This document shows, piece by piece, positions 37,986-47,810 of a DNA stretch of 64,000 bases. The stretch is taken from NCBI RefSeq assembly GCF_001469955.1, contig NZ_LOPU01000029.1, forward strand, positions 776,970 to 840,969, read 5' to 3'. How positions within the stretch are numbered: the stretch's first letter is position 1; every line of letters begins with the position of its first letter. Made by a program: the position numbers and the translations under genes. The notes beneath the pieces were generated by a model. That model did not search any database and was not told the DNA's origin. It saw nothing but the letters and a program-made list of their open reading frames with translations. The stretch comes from Haloprofundus marisrubri. Lineage in GTDB: Archaea; Halobacteriota; Halobacteria; Halobacteriales; Haloferacaceae.

Positions 37986-39344
37986 TCAGCGTTTATCGGG
38001 ACCGAATCTGAACCCCGACTCGTCGTCGTCGCGGCCGGTTCCGTCGTCGTCGACGCGGCTGTCGCCCGTAGACGACGTGTCGTCGGTCGTCGATTGCCAC
38101 GACCCGGCGTCGGACCGACTGTCGAACCGGTCGTCGCTGTCAGTTCCATCGTCGTCGCGGACCCTGTCAGTAGTGCCGAATTCGTCGGTGTCGGTGTCGG
38201 TGCCGAATCGGTTGTCGTCGCCGAGTTCGTCGCTGGTGCCGAATCCGCCGTCCGGACCGTCGTTACCATCGTCGCCGTCGGTACCAGCGTCACCGTTTTC
38301 ATCGTCGTCGTCTTCGTCGTCGGGAATCGAAATGAGCGCGAACCGCGGGTTCGAGCGACCGAGTACCATCAGTTCGTACATCCGGAAGTACGTCTGTGCG
38401 ACGATACCGACTGGAAGCGCGACGAGTAGGAACGCCAAGAACGCCACCAAGAACGTCAATCCTCCCAAGATGACGGTAGCGGGTGAGAGCATCGCGCCGA
38501 ATACGCTCCCGATAGCGATAACGATGACAACGGTGATTAGGCCGATGACGAGTGCGGGGATGGCGACGACGATGCCGGTGACGATACCGACACCGATGCC
38601 GAGGATAGCTCGCATGATGAGGTAGACGAGATACTGCTTCCACTCGCCGCGCAGCGTCGGCCAGAAGCGTCGCCAGCCCTCGACGACACCCGTGTCGTCG
38701 ACGAGCATCACCGCGGTGACGAAGGTGTTCGTCAGACCCACGATGAGACCGAGAACGATGCTCACGATTGCGAGAACCGCGATTGCTGCGAAGAGACCGA
38801 TGGCGCCGAGTCCGGTTACGAGTCCGGGGTCGATACCGAATCCGGATAGCGCATCGGGAGCGGCGAACGCGAGAATGAACAGCGCAATGCCGGCGAAAAT
38901 CGGGATATTCACCGCGAGCGTGAGGATGAACTTGAACAGGAACAGCCGAGCGCCCTTGCCGAAGCGACGGCGGAACGGAGTACGGATGCGCACGTCGTCG
39001 GTGCGGAGGGCGTCGAGGAAGACGAAGCGCATCACGTCGCCGATGAGACCGAACAGGAGAGACAGTGCGATGATGAACACGACTAAGCCAGCAATCAACA
39101 GAAAGAGTTGACCGGCTGTTCCGGGGTCGATATCGGGTGCTGGCGACGGCGACGGCGTCGGCTGTGGCTGCGTCGGCACGTCGCCGCCGCCGCCGAAAGT
39201 GGGCGGAGAGCCTCCGGTGCTCAGCGCACCGAGGAAGAACACGATTACTGCGAGTCGGAGCCACCGACCGAGGCTAAACGGGAACAGGAACCGACGAGTC
39301 GAATCTATCGCATCGTCGATTGCGTCGATTGCATACCAGGGCAC
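37986..39344 (-). CDS. multi-pass membrane protein with acidic C-terminal tail
   Basis: A 452-residue protein. The N-terminal 330 residues have about seven hydrophobic segments; [20 protein letters not shown] begins the first and [15 protein letters not shown] and [21 protein letters not shown] follow. A proline-rich [11 protein letters not shown] loop lies between helices 1 and 2. The last 110 residues are an extreme Asp/Gly/Ser/Thr tail, which accounts for the GTC/GTCG repeats in the DNA. The family is a conserved haloarchaeal one. Function unknown. Confidence 0.82.
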   Translation of the reverse strand: MPWYAIDAIDDAIDSTRRFLFPFSLGRWLRLAVIVFFLGALSTGGSPPTFGGGGDVPTQPQPTPSPSPAPDIDPGTAGQLFLLIAGLVVFIIALSLLFGLIGDVMRFVFLDALRTDDVRIRTPFRRRFGKGARLFLFKFILTLAVNIPIFAGIALFILAFAAPDALSGFGIDPGLVTGLGAIGLFAAIAVLAIVSIVLGLIVGLTNTFVTAVMLVDDTGVVEGWRRFWPTLRGEWKQYLVYLIMRAILGIGVGIVTGIVVAIPALVIGLITVVIVIAIGSVFGAMLSPATVILGGLTFLVAFLAFLLVALPVGIVAQTYFRMYELMVLGRSNPRFALISIPDDEDDDDENGDAGTDGDDGNDGPDGGFGTSDELGDDNRFGTDTDTDEFGTTDRVRDDDGTDSDDRFDSRSDAGSWQSTTDDTSSTGDSRVDDDGTGRDDDESGFRFGPDKR

Positions 39345-39433
39345 GGTCGCATGATTTCACTCACACGACAAATACGTTGCCCTAAAAAGGACCGTTTCGG
39401 GCGACGCTGCAGTCGCCGTGTTTTATTTTTCAA

Positions 39434-40609
39434 CTACAGGGTCAGCACGTCGTGACGTTCGACCGCGTCGTCGTAGTCGATGGCGACGACGTTTCGCGTC
39501 GGCCACTCGCCGGTGGAGGTGAGCACCTCGAAGCCGTCCTCGGTGACGAGAACGGTATCTTCGCTTTTCGCACCCTGAATCGTCGGATTCCACGCGTACG
39601 CCATCGGCGTATGAACCTTCTCGTCTGCCGTCGGCGTGGCGAACCACTCGCGTCCCGCGTAGCCTGCTGCGCCGCCTTGGTGGTGGTGTTTCCACTCGTC
39701 GGGGTAGTCGACGTGTTCGTACGCCATCTGGATACCGTCGAAGACGCTCGACGCCGACCCGCCGAGGCGAGACACCGCGCGCGTCGCCCCCAGCGCCGTC
39801 GCCTCCACCTGCATCGCCTTGGTGTGGCGCTCCGCCAGCCACTCCGGTGGGTCGAACGCGACGGTTCGGGTCATACTCGCGTGCAGACCGTCTCGCTCCG
39901 CCGTCACCGAGACGAGCGCGTAGTCGCCGAGCGGTTCGAGTTTTGGCGTGTAGTGGCGATACGACTGCGCGCGCTCGGACCCGCCGACGAGAACGACGGG
40001 CGCGTTGATGCCCCGAGCGGAGAGCGTCACGCGTAGTGCCGACGCGACTTCGTGTTCGGTATCTTCCGACTCCAGTTGCCGACAGACCTGCTCGACGGCC
40101 GCGGCGGTGTCGCGGCCGAGGCTCCGGTACGCTTCGATGTCGCCCTCGGAGAGCGGTTGTCGCAGCGCGGAGGCGTCGACCGACTCGAAGCCCGGTACGT
40201 CGAAATCCGCCGCCGCGTTCGCCGGTGAGTTGTCGGCGACCGACTCCGCGAGCGACGACTCGTACCACTGGCCCGTCTCGACAGTGAACTCACCGGGGAG
40301 TTCCTCGTCGACGAGACGCGGCGCTTCGATGTTGTCGGTGACGACGCGGAACTCGCCGTCCTCTGCGTCTTCGTTTTCGGGAGCGACGTACCCCGCCGCG
40401 GCGACGCCGAGGTCGGCTGTCGCGCTGACGACGTTGTCGCCGCCGGTCAGCCACGCAAAGGAGTTCGGGCGGGCGAACCAGACGGCGTCGAGACCGGCGG
40501 TATCGAGATACTCGCCGAGTCGTTGCCGGCGGTCGGCGAGGCGGTCCGAGTCGGCCGTGTCTGCGCTTCCTCCGTCGGTGGCCCCGTTGTCGTCGGTGTG
40601 CTCGGTCAC
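39434..40609 (-). CDS. M24 peptidase-like protein without metal ligands
   Basis: A 391-residue protein with the creatinase/aminopeptidase fold of the M24 family. An N-terminal domain (LGEYLDTAGLDAVWFARPNSFAWLTGG) precedes the pita-bread domain. The metal positions are altered: ALVSVTAERDGLHASMTRTV replaces the usual D...D segment (its final Asp is Ser), HHHQGGAAGY replaces the GHGIG-type His, and no EPG-type Glu is seen. It therefore probably does not bind the two-metal centre. The GTG at 40609 is chosen as start; an upstream TTG would add 16 residues. Confidence 0.85.
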   Translation of the reverse strand: MTEHTDDNGATDGGSADTADSDRLADRRQRLGEYLDTAGLDAVWFARPNSFAWLTGGDNVVSATADLGVAAAGYVAPENEDAEDGEFRVVTDNIEAPRLVDEELPGEFTVETGQWYESSLAESVADNSPANAAADFDVPGFESVDASALRQPLSEGDIEAYRSLGRDTAAAVEQVCRQLESEDTEHEVASALRVTLSARGINAPVVLVGGSERAQSYRHYTPKLEPLGDYALVSVTAERDGLHASMTRTVAFDPPEWLAERHTKAMQVEATALGATRAVSRLGGSASSVFDGIQMAYEHVDYPDEWKHHHQGGAAGYAGREWFATPTADEKVHTPMAYAWNPTIQGAKSEDTVLVTEDGFEVLTSTGEWPTRNVVAIDYDDAVERHDVLTL

Positions 40610-40780
40610 GTTTGGGGGGATTGGCGGCAGACACTTCAACCGGTCGAAGGCCGACAACGCACCAAGGACAAAAACGGTCGAGTGACGAGATACGGAGTCG
40701 ACGCTCGCGTTCGAGAACCGGACCAGATGGGCGTTCGGACAGGTCTAAGTACGCCCGCACCCGAGGCTGCGCTAGGGAAC

Positions 40781-41674
40781 ATGCTGAGAACACGCACCCG
40801 CCCCGACTGGTTCTCGTTTCGGCGCTTTGCGGCCTTCACCACCGCGTCGACGGCGCTGCTCATGATGTTGGGCATCTACACCGCCGCGACCGGGTCCGGA
40901 CTCGCCTGTTCGGCACAGTGGCCGCTCTGTGACAACGGGCTGCTGCCGCAGACCGTCCCGAGTTTCATCGAGTGGTTCCACCGCCTCGTCGCGATGGTCA
41001 TCGGCTTCCAAATCCTCGGAACCGCCGCGTGGGCGTGGAAACGCAACTCGAAGCGAAGTGTGAAGCTCTCGACGACGCTTGCGCTCGTCGTCCTCCCCCT
41101 TCAAGTGAGCATCGGCGCAGTGACGGTGACGCTGTCGGGACTCGTCCCGAACGGCTACTCCGTGCCGACGCAAGCGGCACATTTCGTCGTCGCGCTGACC
41201 ATCTTCGGGGCGCTGACGTACGGAACGCTCCGGGCGTACGACGGTCATTTCCGGCGTTCAGCGCTCGAACGGGTGAACCTCGCGCTCCCCGCCGCGCTGG
41301 CGCTCGTCGGAGTCGCAGCGCTGTTGAGTCGCGTCTGGGGCGTCTTCTCGTACGGGTCGACCGTCCAGCCGTTGTTCGTCGGGTCGATGCTGGTGACCAT
41401 CGCAACACTCGTGGCGGCGCTGGTGTGGACGACACAGGCGTCGGCGACACAGGCGTCGCTGTCGCGGCTCCGCCCGCTTCTCGTCACCGCACTCGGACTG
41501 CTCGTCCTCATCGCCTTGCTCGGTCGTGACCTCGTCGCGTACACGCCGCTCGTCCGCGACATCAACGCGCTGTTGTTCGGTCTCACCGCGCTCGTCGTCG
41601 CCGCAGCGACGTGGCTTGCCCGGCGCGTCAACACCGCAGAGCAGGCGACGACCCACGGCGTCAGCGGCGACTGA
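40781..41674 (+). CDS. ctaA: heme A synthase, CtaA/COX15 family
   Basis: Converts heme O to heme A for terminal oxidases. A 297-residue membrane protein with about eight helices. The first half has the family signature GSGLACSAQWPLCDN and the helix pair EWFHRLVAMVIG and PTQAAHFVVALT, whose His residues bind heme. The C-terminal half looks like a repeat (GVFSYGSTVQPLFVGSM, VRDINALLFGLTAL), but its His pairs are not evident. The ATG at 40781 starts at the first residues of the conserved part; the upstream frame extension is a shadow. No ctaB seen nearby. Confidence 0.9.
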   Translation: MLRTRTRPDWFSFRRFAAFTTASTALLMMLGIYTAATGSGLACSAQWPLCDNGLLPQTVPSFIEWFHRLVAMVIGFQILGTAAWAWKRNSKRSVKLSTTLALVVLPLQVSIGAVTVTLSGLVPNGYSVPTQAAHFVVALTIFGALTYGTLRAYDGHFRRSALERVNLALPAALALVGVAALLSRVWGVFSYGSTVQPLFVGSMLVTIATLVAALVWTTQASATQASLSRLRPLLVTALGLLVLIALLGRDLVAYTPLVRDINALLFGLTALVVAAATWLARRVNTAEQATTHGVSGD

Positions 41675-41720
41675 GCCGTCCGTTCGGATTTGTCGCGTTT
41701 TTCGTACGCTCGACTACTGA

Positions 41721-41740
41721 TTGACGAATAAACACGTCAA
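41721..41740. promoter_or_regulatory. inverted repeat upstream of the amino acid ABC operon
   Basis: TTGACG (41721-41726) and CGTCAA (41735-41740) form a perfect 6-bp inverted repeat around AATAAACA. It is 64 bp upstream of the substrate-binding protein ATG at 41804, where a repressor could act. The binding protein is unknown. Confidence 0.45.
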
Positions 41741-41803
41741 GTTCTGTGGTGATTTTCAGTTGGGAAGAAAAGTTGAAGCGTCTGCTTAGCCTCGTCTATC
41801 GAT

Positions 41804-42772
41804 ATGAAGTCCAATCGTCAGTCCGGCGTCAGTCGTCGGGCGTATCTGAAGTTGGCCGGAGCAGGAAGCGTCGCAGGACTCACCGCTACCGCGGGATGTA
41901 CCGTCGATACCGGCGGAGACGGTGGAGATGGCGGGGACGGCGGAGACGGCGGTGGCAACGACACGGGTAACGACACCGGAAGCGACGGCGGCGACGGCGG
42001 GGAGAGCATGGAAATCGTCCCGGGCACTGCCCCCGGGTTTCCGCCATTCGAGTTCAACGACGATTCGGGCGAACTGGTCGGCTTCGACATCGACCTGCTT
42101 TCGGCGGTCGTCGAGGAGACCGACTACACGCTCGCCGACTGGGAGGAGTTCGAGTTCGACTCGCTCATCCCAGCGCTGCAGAACGACCGCATCGACGTCA
42201 TCGCGGCGGCGATGACCATCACCGAGGACCGCCAAGAGACCATCGCCTTCTCGAACCCGTACTACAACGCCGACCAAGCCATCTTGGTCCCCGCCGGCGG
42301 CGAGTTCCAACCCTCGTCACTCGACGACCTCGCGGGACAGACGGTCGGCGCACAGGAGGGGACGACCGGCGCGGGCGTCATCGAGAGCGAACTCGTCGAA
42401 CCCGGCGACGTCCAGCAGTCGAACTTCCGCACCTACGGCAACTACGTCCTCGCGGTGCAGGACCTCGAAAACGGCAACGTCGACGCGCTGGTCATCGACC
42501 AACCGGTCGCACAGACGTTCGCAGACCAGCGTGACGTCGAAATCGCGTTCGTCTACGAGACGGGCGAACGCTACGGCTTCGGCCTCCGACAGGGCGAAAG
42601 CGACGTGCAGTCGGCGCTCAACGAGGGCCTGCAGGCGGTCCGCGAGAGCGGCCAGTACGAGGAGATTCGCAACGAGTGGTTCGGCGGCTCCGGCGAGTCC
42701 GGCGGGTCGGGCAACGAATCGACCGGCAACGCCTCCGGAAACAGTTCGAACTCGTCCGCAGTCGGGGAGTAA
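41804..42772 (+). CDS. polar amino acid ABC substrate-binding lipoprotein
   Basis: The 322-residue receptor of an ABC importer. A Tat signal SRRAYLKLAGAGSVAGLTATAGC with lipobox Cys is followed by a Gly/Asp linker and an SBP_bac_3 domain (APGFPPFEFNDDSGELVGFDID ... FDSLIPALQNDRIDVIAAAMTIT). The ligand-binding signature GxxPPFEF matches the amino acid type. It starts 4 bp before a permease gene. C-terminal Ser/Gly/Asn-rich tail anchors to the linker. Confidence 0.93.
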   Translation: MKSNRQSGVSRRAYLKLAGAGSVAGLTATAGCTVDTGGDGGDGGDGGDGGGNDTGNDTGSDGGDGGESMEIVPGTAPGFPPFEFNDDSGELVGFDIDLLSAVVEETDYTLADWEEFEFDSLIPALQNDRIDVIAAAMTITEDRQETIAFSNPYYNADQAILVPAGGEFQPSSLDDLAGQTVGAQEGTTGAGVIESELVEPGDVQQSNFRTYGNYVLAVQDLENGNVDALVIDQPVAQTFADQRDVEIAFVYETGERYGFGLRQGESDVQSALNEGLQAVRESGQYEEIRNEWFGGSGESGGSGNESTGNASGNSSNSSAVGE

Positions 42773-42775
42773 CGG

Positions 42776-43501
42776 ATGGACCCGACAGTGGTCGCACAGG
42801 CTACGGGCGACTGGGCGTTCGTCCTCGACAACGCCCCGTATCTCCTCGTCGGCGCGGTGCTGACGGTCGTTCTCACCGTCGTCAGCATGCTGCTCGGCTT
42901 TCTCGTCGGCTTCCCGGCGGGCATCGTCGAGGTGTACGGCGGCCGGGTGAGCACGTTCCTCGTCGAGACGGTCGGTATCGTGCTCAGAGGGACACCCATC
43001 GTGGTCATCCTCATCTTCATGTACTTCGTGTTCTCGACGCCGAGTCTCACCCTCGGGCTGTTCGACGTGACGGTGACGCTCTCGGACGCGTTCATCGCCA
43101 GCGTGCTGGGTCTCGGACTCCGAAGCGCGGCGTACCAGTCCCAGATTTTCCGCGGGGCGCTCCAGAGCGTCGACGAAGGACAACTGGAAGCGGCGCGCTC
43201 AGTCGGGATGAGTAAACTCGAAGCGATTCGCCACGTGGTCGTCCCGCAGGCGCTTCGGCGGTCGATTCCCGGCTTCCAGAACGAGGTCACTATCGTTCTC
43301 AAGGACACGAGCGTCGTCTTCGCCATCGGCCTCGCCGAGTTGCTGACGCGGAGCTACGACCTGTTCGTCCGCCAGACGACGGCGGTGCTGGAAGTGGTGT
43401 TGTTCGTCAGCGCGATTTACTTCGTGCTCACGTTCATCACCAATCGGGGACTGGACCTCATCGGGTCGTACTACGAGATACCGGGCGGTGAACAGGCGTG
43501 A
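42776..43501 (+). CDS. polar amino acid ABC permease
   Basis: A 241-residue permease with about five helices. The typical HisM-type pattern is visible, FLVETVGIVLRGTPIVVIL, then GLRSAAYQSQIFRGALQSV, the EAA-containing loop EGQLEAARSVGMSKLEAIRHVVVPQAL. The start is 3 bp after the stop of the receptor, so translation is coupled. Two different permease genes in this operon imply a heterodimeric channel. Confidence 0.94.
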   Translation: MDPTVVAQATGDWAFVLDNAPYLLVGAVLTVVLTVVSMLLGFLVGFPAGIVEVYGGRVSTFLVETVGIVLRGTPIVVILIFMYFVFSTPSLTLGLFDVTVTLSDAFIASVLGLGLRSAAYQSQIFRGALQSVDEGQLEAARSVGMSKLEAIRHVVVPQALRRSIPGFQNEVTIVLKDTSVVFAIGLAELLTRSYDLFVRQTTAVLEVVLFVSAIYFVLTFITNRGLDLIGSYYEIPGGEQA

Positions 43502-43544
43502 CGGTGAGTAGCGGTCGAAGCGGTTTCGCAGGAGGTCGACGGAC

Positions 43545-44303
43545 ATGAGCGACAACGAACACACGTATCTACTCGAGGTGGACCGCGTCTCCCAGAGCTA
43601 CGGGACCGAGAAAGTGCTGCGCGACATCAGTTTCGAGATGGACCGCGGCGACGTGACGGTGCTCGTCGGCCCGAGCGGGTCGGGCAAGTCGACGATGCTC
43701 CGTTGCGTCAACCGACTCACCGAGATAGACAGCGGGAACATCTACCTCGACGGCGAGCGCATCACCGGCCCCGACGTCGACGTGAACGAACTCCGAAAGG
43801 AGGTCGGCATGGTGTTTCAGGACTTCAACCTCTTTGCGCATCTCACGGCCCGCCAGAACATCATGCTCGGACCGCGTCGCGTCCTCGGACTGGACAAAGA
43901 AGAGGCCGGCAAACGCGCCGACGAACATCTGGAGATGGTCGGGCTGACGCCGCAGGCGGACTCCTATCCCGGCGAACTCTCCGGCGGTCAGCAGCAGCGC
44001 GTCGGCATCGCCCGCGCGCTGGCGATGGAACCGAAACTGATGCTGTTCGACGAACCGACGAGCGCACTCGACCCCGAACTCATCGGCGAAGTGCTCGAAG
44101 TGATGCGTGACCTCGCAGACCGTGGGATGACGATGCTCGTCGTCACCCACGAGATGAGTTTCGCGCGGGAAGTCGCCTCCGAGATGCTGTTTCTCGACGG
44201 CGGGAAAATCGTCGAACGCGGCCCGCCCGAGCAGTTGTTCGACCGCCCCGAAGAGGACCGCACGGCGTCGTTCCTCCGGCGTATCACCGAGATGCACTCA
44301 TGA
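43545..44303 (+). CDS. polar amino acid ABC ATPase
   Basis: A 252-residue ATPase with Walker A GPSGSGKSTM, Q-loop MVFQDFNLFAHLT, signature [16 protein letters not shown], Walker B LMLFDEPTSALDPE and switch VVTHEMSFAREV. Glutamine/histidine-type transporters share these motifs. It lies between the two permease genes. Its stop overlaps the next ATG by 4 nt, confirming operon order. Confidence 0.95.
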   Translation: MSDNEHTYLLEVDRVSQSYGTEKVLRDISFEMDRGDVTVLVGPSGSGKSTMLRCVNRLTEIDSGNIYLDGERITGPDVDVNELRKEVGMVFQDFNLFAHLTARQNIMLGPRRVLGLDKEEAGKRADEHLEMVGLTPQADSYPGELSGGQQQRVGIARALAMEPKLMLFDEPTSALDPELIGEVLEVMRDLADRGMTMLVVTHEMSFAREVASEMLFLDGGKIVERGPPEQLFDRPEEDRTASFLRRITEMHS

Positions 44304-45229
44304 GCGAACCCGTCGTCGACACCACGCACGAAGAAGGCGAGACGCGCCTCTCGACCGGCGGTCTGGGCAGAACGCTGCTCGTCGCCGCCGGTGTGGTTTT
44401 CTGGGGCTGGCTGTTGCTTCGGTGGGCCAACGACTGGCTCGGCGGCCTGTTCGTCCCGGTCGGACAGCCGTTCGTCGCGCCCGCGACCATCGAGTCCCTT
44501 GGAGCCAGTATTCCGGGTCTCGCTGGCGCGTTCGACGCGCTCGCGTTCGCCGTCGAGTACCTTCCCGCGTTGTCGGAAGGGTTGTGGCTCACGCTCGTGC
44601 TCACGGTTCTGGGCATCTTCTTCGGCTTCTTCATCGCCGTGCCGCTGAGCGTCGCCCGGGTGTACGGTAACCTCTCGAAATACGTCTCGCTGCTCTACAC
44701 CGAACTCCTTCGAGGGACGCCGCTTCTGGCGCAGTTGTTCGTGCTCTACTTCGGACTGAACATCTCGGGGTACGTCCCCGGCTTTCTCGACGGCGTGTTC
44801 GCCAACAACGCGGCGTGGGCCGCGCTCGTCGGATTCATCCTCAATAGCGCCGCCTACCAGTCGGAGTACATCCGCTCGGCGCTGCAGAGCGTCGACACCG
44901 GCCAACTCACTGCGGGCCGCGCTATCGGCCTCTCGAAAGTCGACGCGATTCGCTACGTCGTGCTGCCGCAGGGACTCAGATTCGCCATCCCGGGGTGGAC
45001 GAACGAACTCATCTACCTCATCAAGTACTCCTCGCTGGCGGCCTTTATCACCGTTCCTGAGCTGTTCAAGCGCGCCAACGACATCGCCTCCTCGAACTTC
45101 CGTTACACGGCGATGTTCACCATCACCGCGGTGCTGTACTTGGCGCTCGTCATCACGGCGTCGCGGATGATGAACTACGTCGAAGACCGGACAGCGATTC
45201 CGGGTCTCGGGACGGGCAGCGGGCGGTAG
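44300..45229 (+). CDS. polar amino acid ABC permease, second subunit
   Basis: A 309-residue permease, longer at its N-terminus than its partner, with a Glu-rich cytoplasmic start. Six helices; ELLRGTPLLAQLFVLYFGLNI and GFILNSAAYQSEYIRSALQSVD lead to the EAA-type loop GQLTAGRAIGLSKVDAIRYVVLPQGL. ATG overlaps the ATPase stop by 4 bp. Together with 42776-43501 it forms the channel. Confidence 0.94.
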   Translation: MSEPVVDTTHEEGETRLSTGGLGRTLLVAAGVVFWGWLLLRWANDWLGGLFVPVGQPFVAPATIESLGASIPGLAGAFDALAFAVEYLPALSEGLWLTLVLTVLGIFFGFFIAVPLSVARVYGNLSKYVSLLYTELLRGTPLLAQLFVLYFGLNISGYVPGFLDGVFANNAAWAALVGFILNSAAYQSEYIRSALQSVDTGQLTAGRAIGLSKVDAIRYVVLPQGLRFAIPGWTNELIYLIKYSSLAAFITVPELFKRANDIASSNFRYTAMFTITAVLYLALVITASRMMNYVEDRTAIPGLGTGSGR

Positions 45230-45236
45230 AGAGCGT

Positions 45237-46304
45237 TTAGAACTCGGTCACGACTTCGATACCCTCGGTTCCGTAGTCGGTCATCGCCGCCAGTCGCTCC
45301 GGCACGTCCGACAGCGACACTTCTCGGCTCACGAGCGCGCCGGGGTTTACATCCCCCGTCGCCATCAGTCCCAGAAGTTCCTCGTAGCGCGTCGGCGGCA
45401 TCCCCCGAGAGCCGAGGAAGGAAATCTCCTGCATCGTCATCCTGTCGGTCGGTATCGACACCTCGCCGCGTTCTTTCTCCGTCGTCAACCCGAGTTGGAC
45501 GTGTGTGCCGCGTTTGCGGAGCGAGAAGATGGAGTTGCGGCAGGTCTCTTCGAGTCCCAGCGCGTCGACGGAGACGTGTGCGCCGCCGTCGGTTTCGGCG
45601 CGAATCGCGCCCGTGACGCCGCGGCCGTCGAGGTCACTCGAATCGACGACGGCGTCCGCACCTACCTCACGCGCGAGGTCTAACTTCCCCGAGTCGATGT
45701 CGACGGCGACGACTCGCGCGCCGACGGCGTTTGCGACCTGCACCGCCGAGAGACCGACGCCGCCACAGCCGTGGACGGCGACCCAGTCGCCCGCCCGCAC
45801 GTCGGCGCGGTGGGTGAGGCCGTGAAAGGCGGTCATGAATCGACAGCCGAGTGCGGCCACGTCGCGGGCGTCGACGTTTTCGGGCAGCGGCATCGCGTTG
45901 TAGTCGGCGTAGGGAACGTGGACCTGCTCGGCGAACGCACCCGGTGCCTCGGCCTGAAAACCGAGCGAAAGCCCGTCGGCGCAGACGTTGCCGTGGCCGT
46001 TGCGACAGTACGGACAGGTGCCGTCGCCGAGGTTGAACGGAACGGCGATTCGGTCGCCCTCGCGGAGGTGGTCGACGCCGTCGCCGACGGCGACGACGTG
46101 GCCCGCCGGTTCGTGGCCGAGAATCTGGCCTCGCGGCACCTTGTCGCCGGCCCACTCGCCGTGGCCCTGCCACGCGTGCCAGTCGCTGCGGCAGATACCG
46201 CACGCCTCCAGTTCGACGACGACCCCATGTGGCTGTGGCTCCGGGGCGTCTACGTCTTCGACGACGAGCGGTTCTCCGTACTCGTGCAGAACTGCGGCGC
46301 GCAT
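45237..46304 (-). CDS. zinc-dependent alcohol dehydrogenase family protein
   Basis: A 355-residue medium-chain dehydrogenase. The catalytic zinc site is CGICRSDWHAW with the Cys, and ILGHEPAGHV with the His and Glu. The structural zinc lobe GTCPYCRNGHGNVC has three of the usual four Cys; the first is Asp/Gly here. The NAD(P)-binding motif is VHGCGGVGLSAVQVA, then VVAVDIDSGKL. Substrate not predictable. It converges with the amino acid ABC operon, 8 bp away. Confidence 0.92.
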   Translation of the reverse strand: MRAAVLHEYGEPLVVEDVDAPEPQPHGVVVELEACGICRSDWHAWQGHGEWAGDKVPRGQILGHEPAGHVVAVGDGVDHLREGDRIAVPFNLGDGTCPYCRNGHGNVCADGLSLGFQAEAPGAFAEQVHVPYADYNAMPLPENVDARDVAALGCRFMTAFHGLTHRADVRAGDWVAVHGCGGVGLSAVQVANAVGARVVAVDIDSGKLDLAREVGADAVVDSSDLDGRGVTGAIRAETDGGAHVSVDALGLEETCRNSIFSLRKRGTHVQLGLTTEKERGEVSIPTDRMTMQEISFLGSRGMPPTRYEELLGLMATGDVNPGALVSREVSLSDVPERLAAMTDYGTEGIEVVTEF

Positions 46305-46462
46305 CAGCCCACGGTATGTGAAGCCATCACAAAAACCCGCGCGTACACGTTCCGGAGTGCCGGCATCCTTCGCCTGTGACGATTAGTCGCCACGACCGAC
46401 ACTCCGGCGCTAGATACGTTATACCCCAGGGCGAAAAACGTTTAGCACCGTCACTCTCCTTG

Positions 46463-47795
46463 GTGAATCATCTGCCCACAAGACGGTCCCCCGAAGACGA
46501 CCCGACGACAGTATCTGGCGACAGTCGGACTGGCGGCGGTTTCGGCATCACACGCCGTCGGGTCGGCTGTCGGAACGACTTCATCGCGGCCCGCGGGCCT
46601 CTCTGACCCCCGCGCGTCGCTCACCAACGAGCGCTTGGCGAAGGAACTCCGAACGGTCGCCGAGCGGTCTCCGGACGCCACGCTCCGACGAATCGGCCGC
46701 TCTGCCGGCCGAAACGACCCAATCTGGGAACTCCGTGTCGGCAGCGGCGAAACGAACGTCCACCTCGTAACGCAGTTACACGGCGACGAACCCGCCGGCA
46801 CCGAGGCCATTCTCCGTGTCGTCCGCGAGTTGGTCCGAAATCCGGAAGCCAACCGGGATATCCTGCGTGGTCTCACGCTCACCGTCGTTCCCCGCGCGAA
46901 CCCCGACGGCGCGATGTTCGTCAGCGACGACGACGGCGACGGGAACCGAGAGCGCGTCACGCGCCGCGAGAACGTCCAACCGTGGCGACGCCGTGACTCC
47001 CGACACGAACCGGACTACCACACCGGGGAGGGTCCGCCCGGATACGACCTGAACCGGGATTTCGACCCGACGGCGAACTCGCCGGGCGCGGCGGAGCCAT
47101 CGGGCGCAGCGGCGTCGACTCGGCCTCGTGCTCGTGGGTCCACGGAGTGGACGCAGTACGAGGAAGACGGCGAGACCCTGTGGCGACACGACCGGACGTA
47201 CCGCGGCTACACACTCTCGGGATGTGGCCTCGAACTCACGCCGGAAGTCGCCGCAGTCGCCGACTCGTATCGACGTGCGCGCCCCGACGTGGCGATAACG
47301 CACCACCACAAGAGCGTCGGGACACGGGGGCGAGGCAGCGAGACGCCGTCGCTTTTGAGCGTCATGGCCGCGTTCGGCCCGTCGTTTCTCCGTCAGGCGC
47401 CGTCGTACGGCTCCGAGGAGTCTCCCGAAAGCGTCGTCAACCCGTTTATCGACGCCGAGACGAGCCGGCGATCGCTCCGTCTCAACGCGTTCGTCGCGCG
47501 GCAACTCGCTTCCTCGGGGGAGTTCGGACCCGTGACGCGCTACGGTTACGAACCGCTCTGGGGGTCGTATCTCGACTCGCTCTCACCGAAGACGAACGCC
47601 GCAGGGATGCTGTACGAAGTCGCCGGCCAGTCCGACGAACGCGACAGCATCGACTACGCCCGAAAAGTCGCCGTCTCGCGGGCGGCGTTCCGGCGGACGC
47701 TCGAAGCGGTGGCGTCGGACCCGGACCTCGCCACGATGAACGCGAACGCGTACTTCGACCTGCCGCTGGAATCCGGCGGGCCGACAACGCGATAA
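46463..47795 (+). CDS. M14 family zinc carboxypeptidase, Tat-exported, with probable frameshift in the leader
   Basis: The frame that carries the enzyme has zinc ligands QLHGDEPAGTEA (His, Glu) and VAITHHHKSVG (His), an RANPDG motif, and the catalytic Glu in MLYEVAGQSDE. Its N-terminal part translates RRQYLATVGLAAVSASHAVG, a Tat signal, but no ATG, GTG or TTG precedes it after a stop at 46464. A GTG at 46463 heads the other frame (VNHLPTRRSP). Removing one C in the 5-C run 46488-46492 joins the two and gives a normal exported protein. The first in-frame start without this change is TTG 46635, which would lack the signal. Either a true frameshift or a sequencing error. Confidence 0.8.
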
Positions 47796-47810
47796 GAAAT
47801 CGAGTCCGGT

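Noticed and set aside
38000..38330. GTC/GTCG-rich repeat-like tract
   Set aside because: Explained by Asp-, Thr- and Ser-rich codons in the acidic tail of the membrane protein gene; not an independent repeat.
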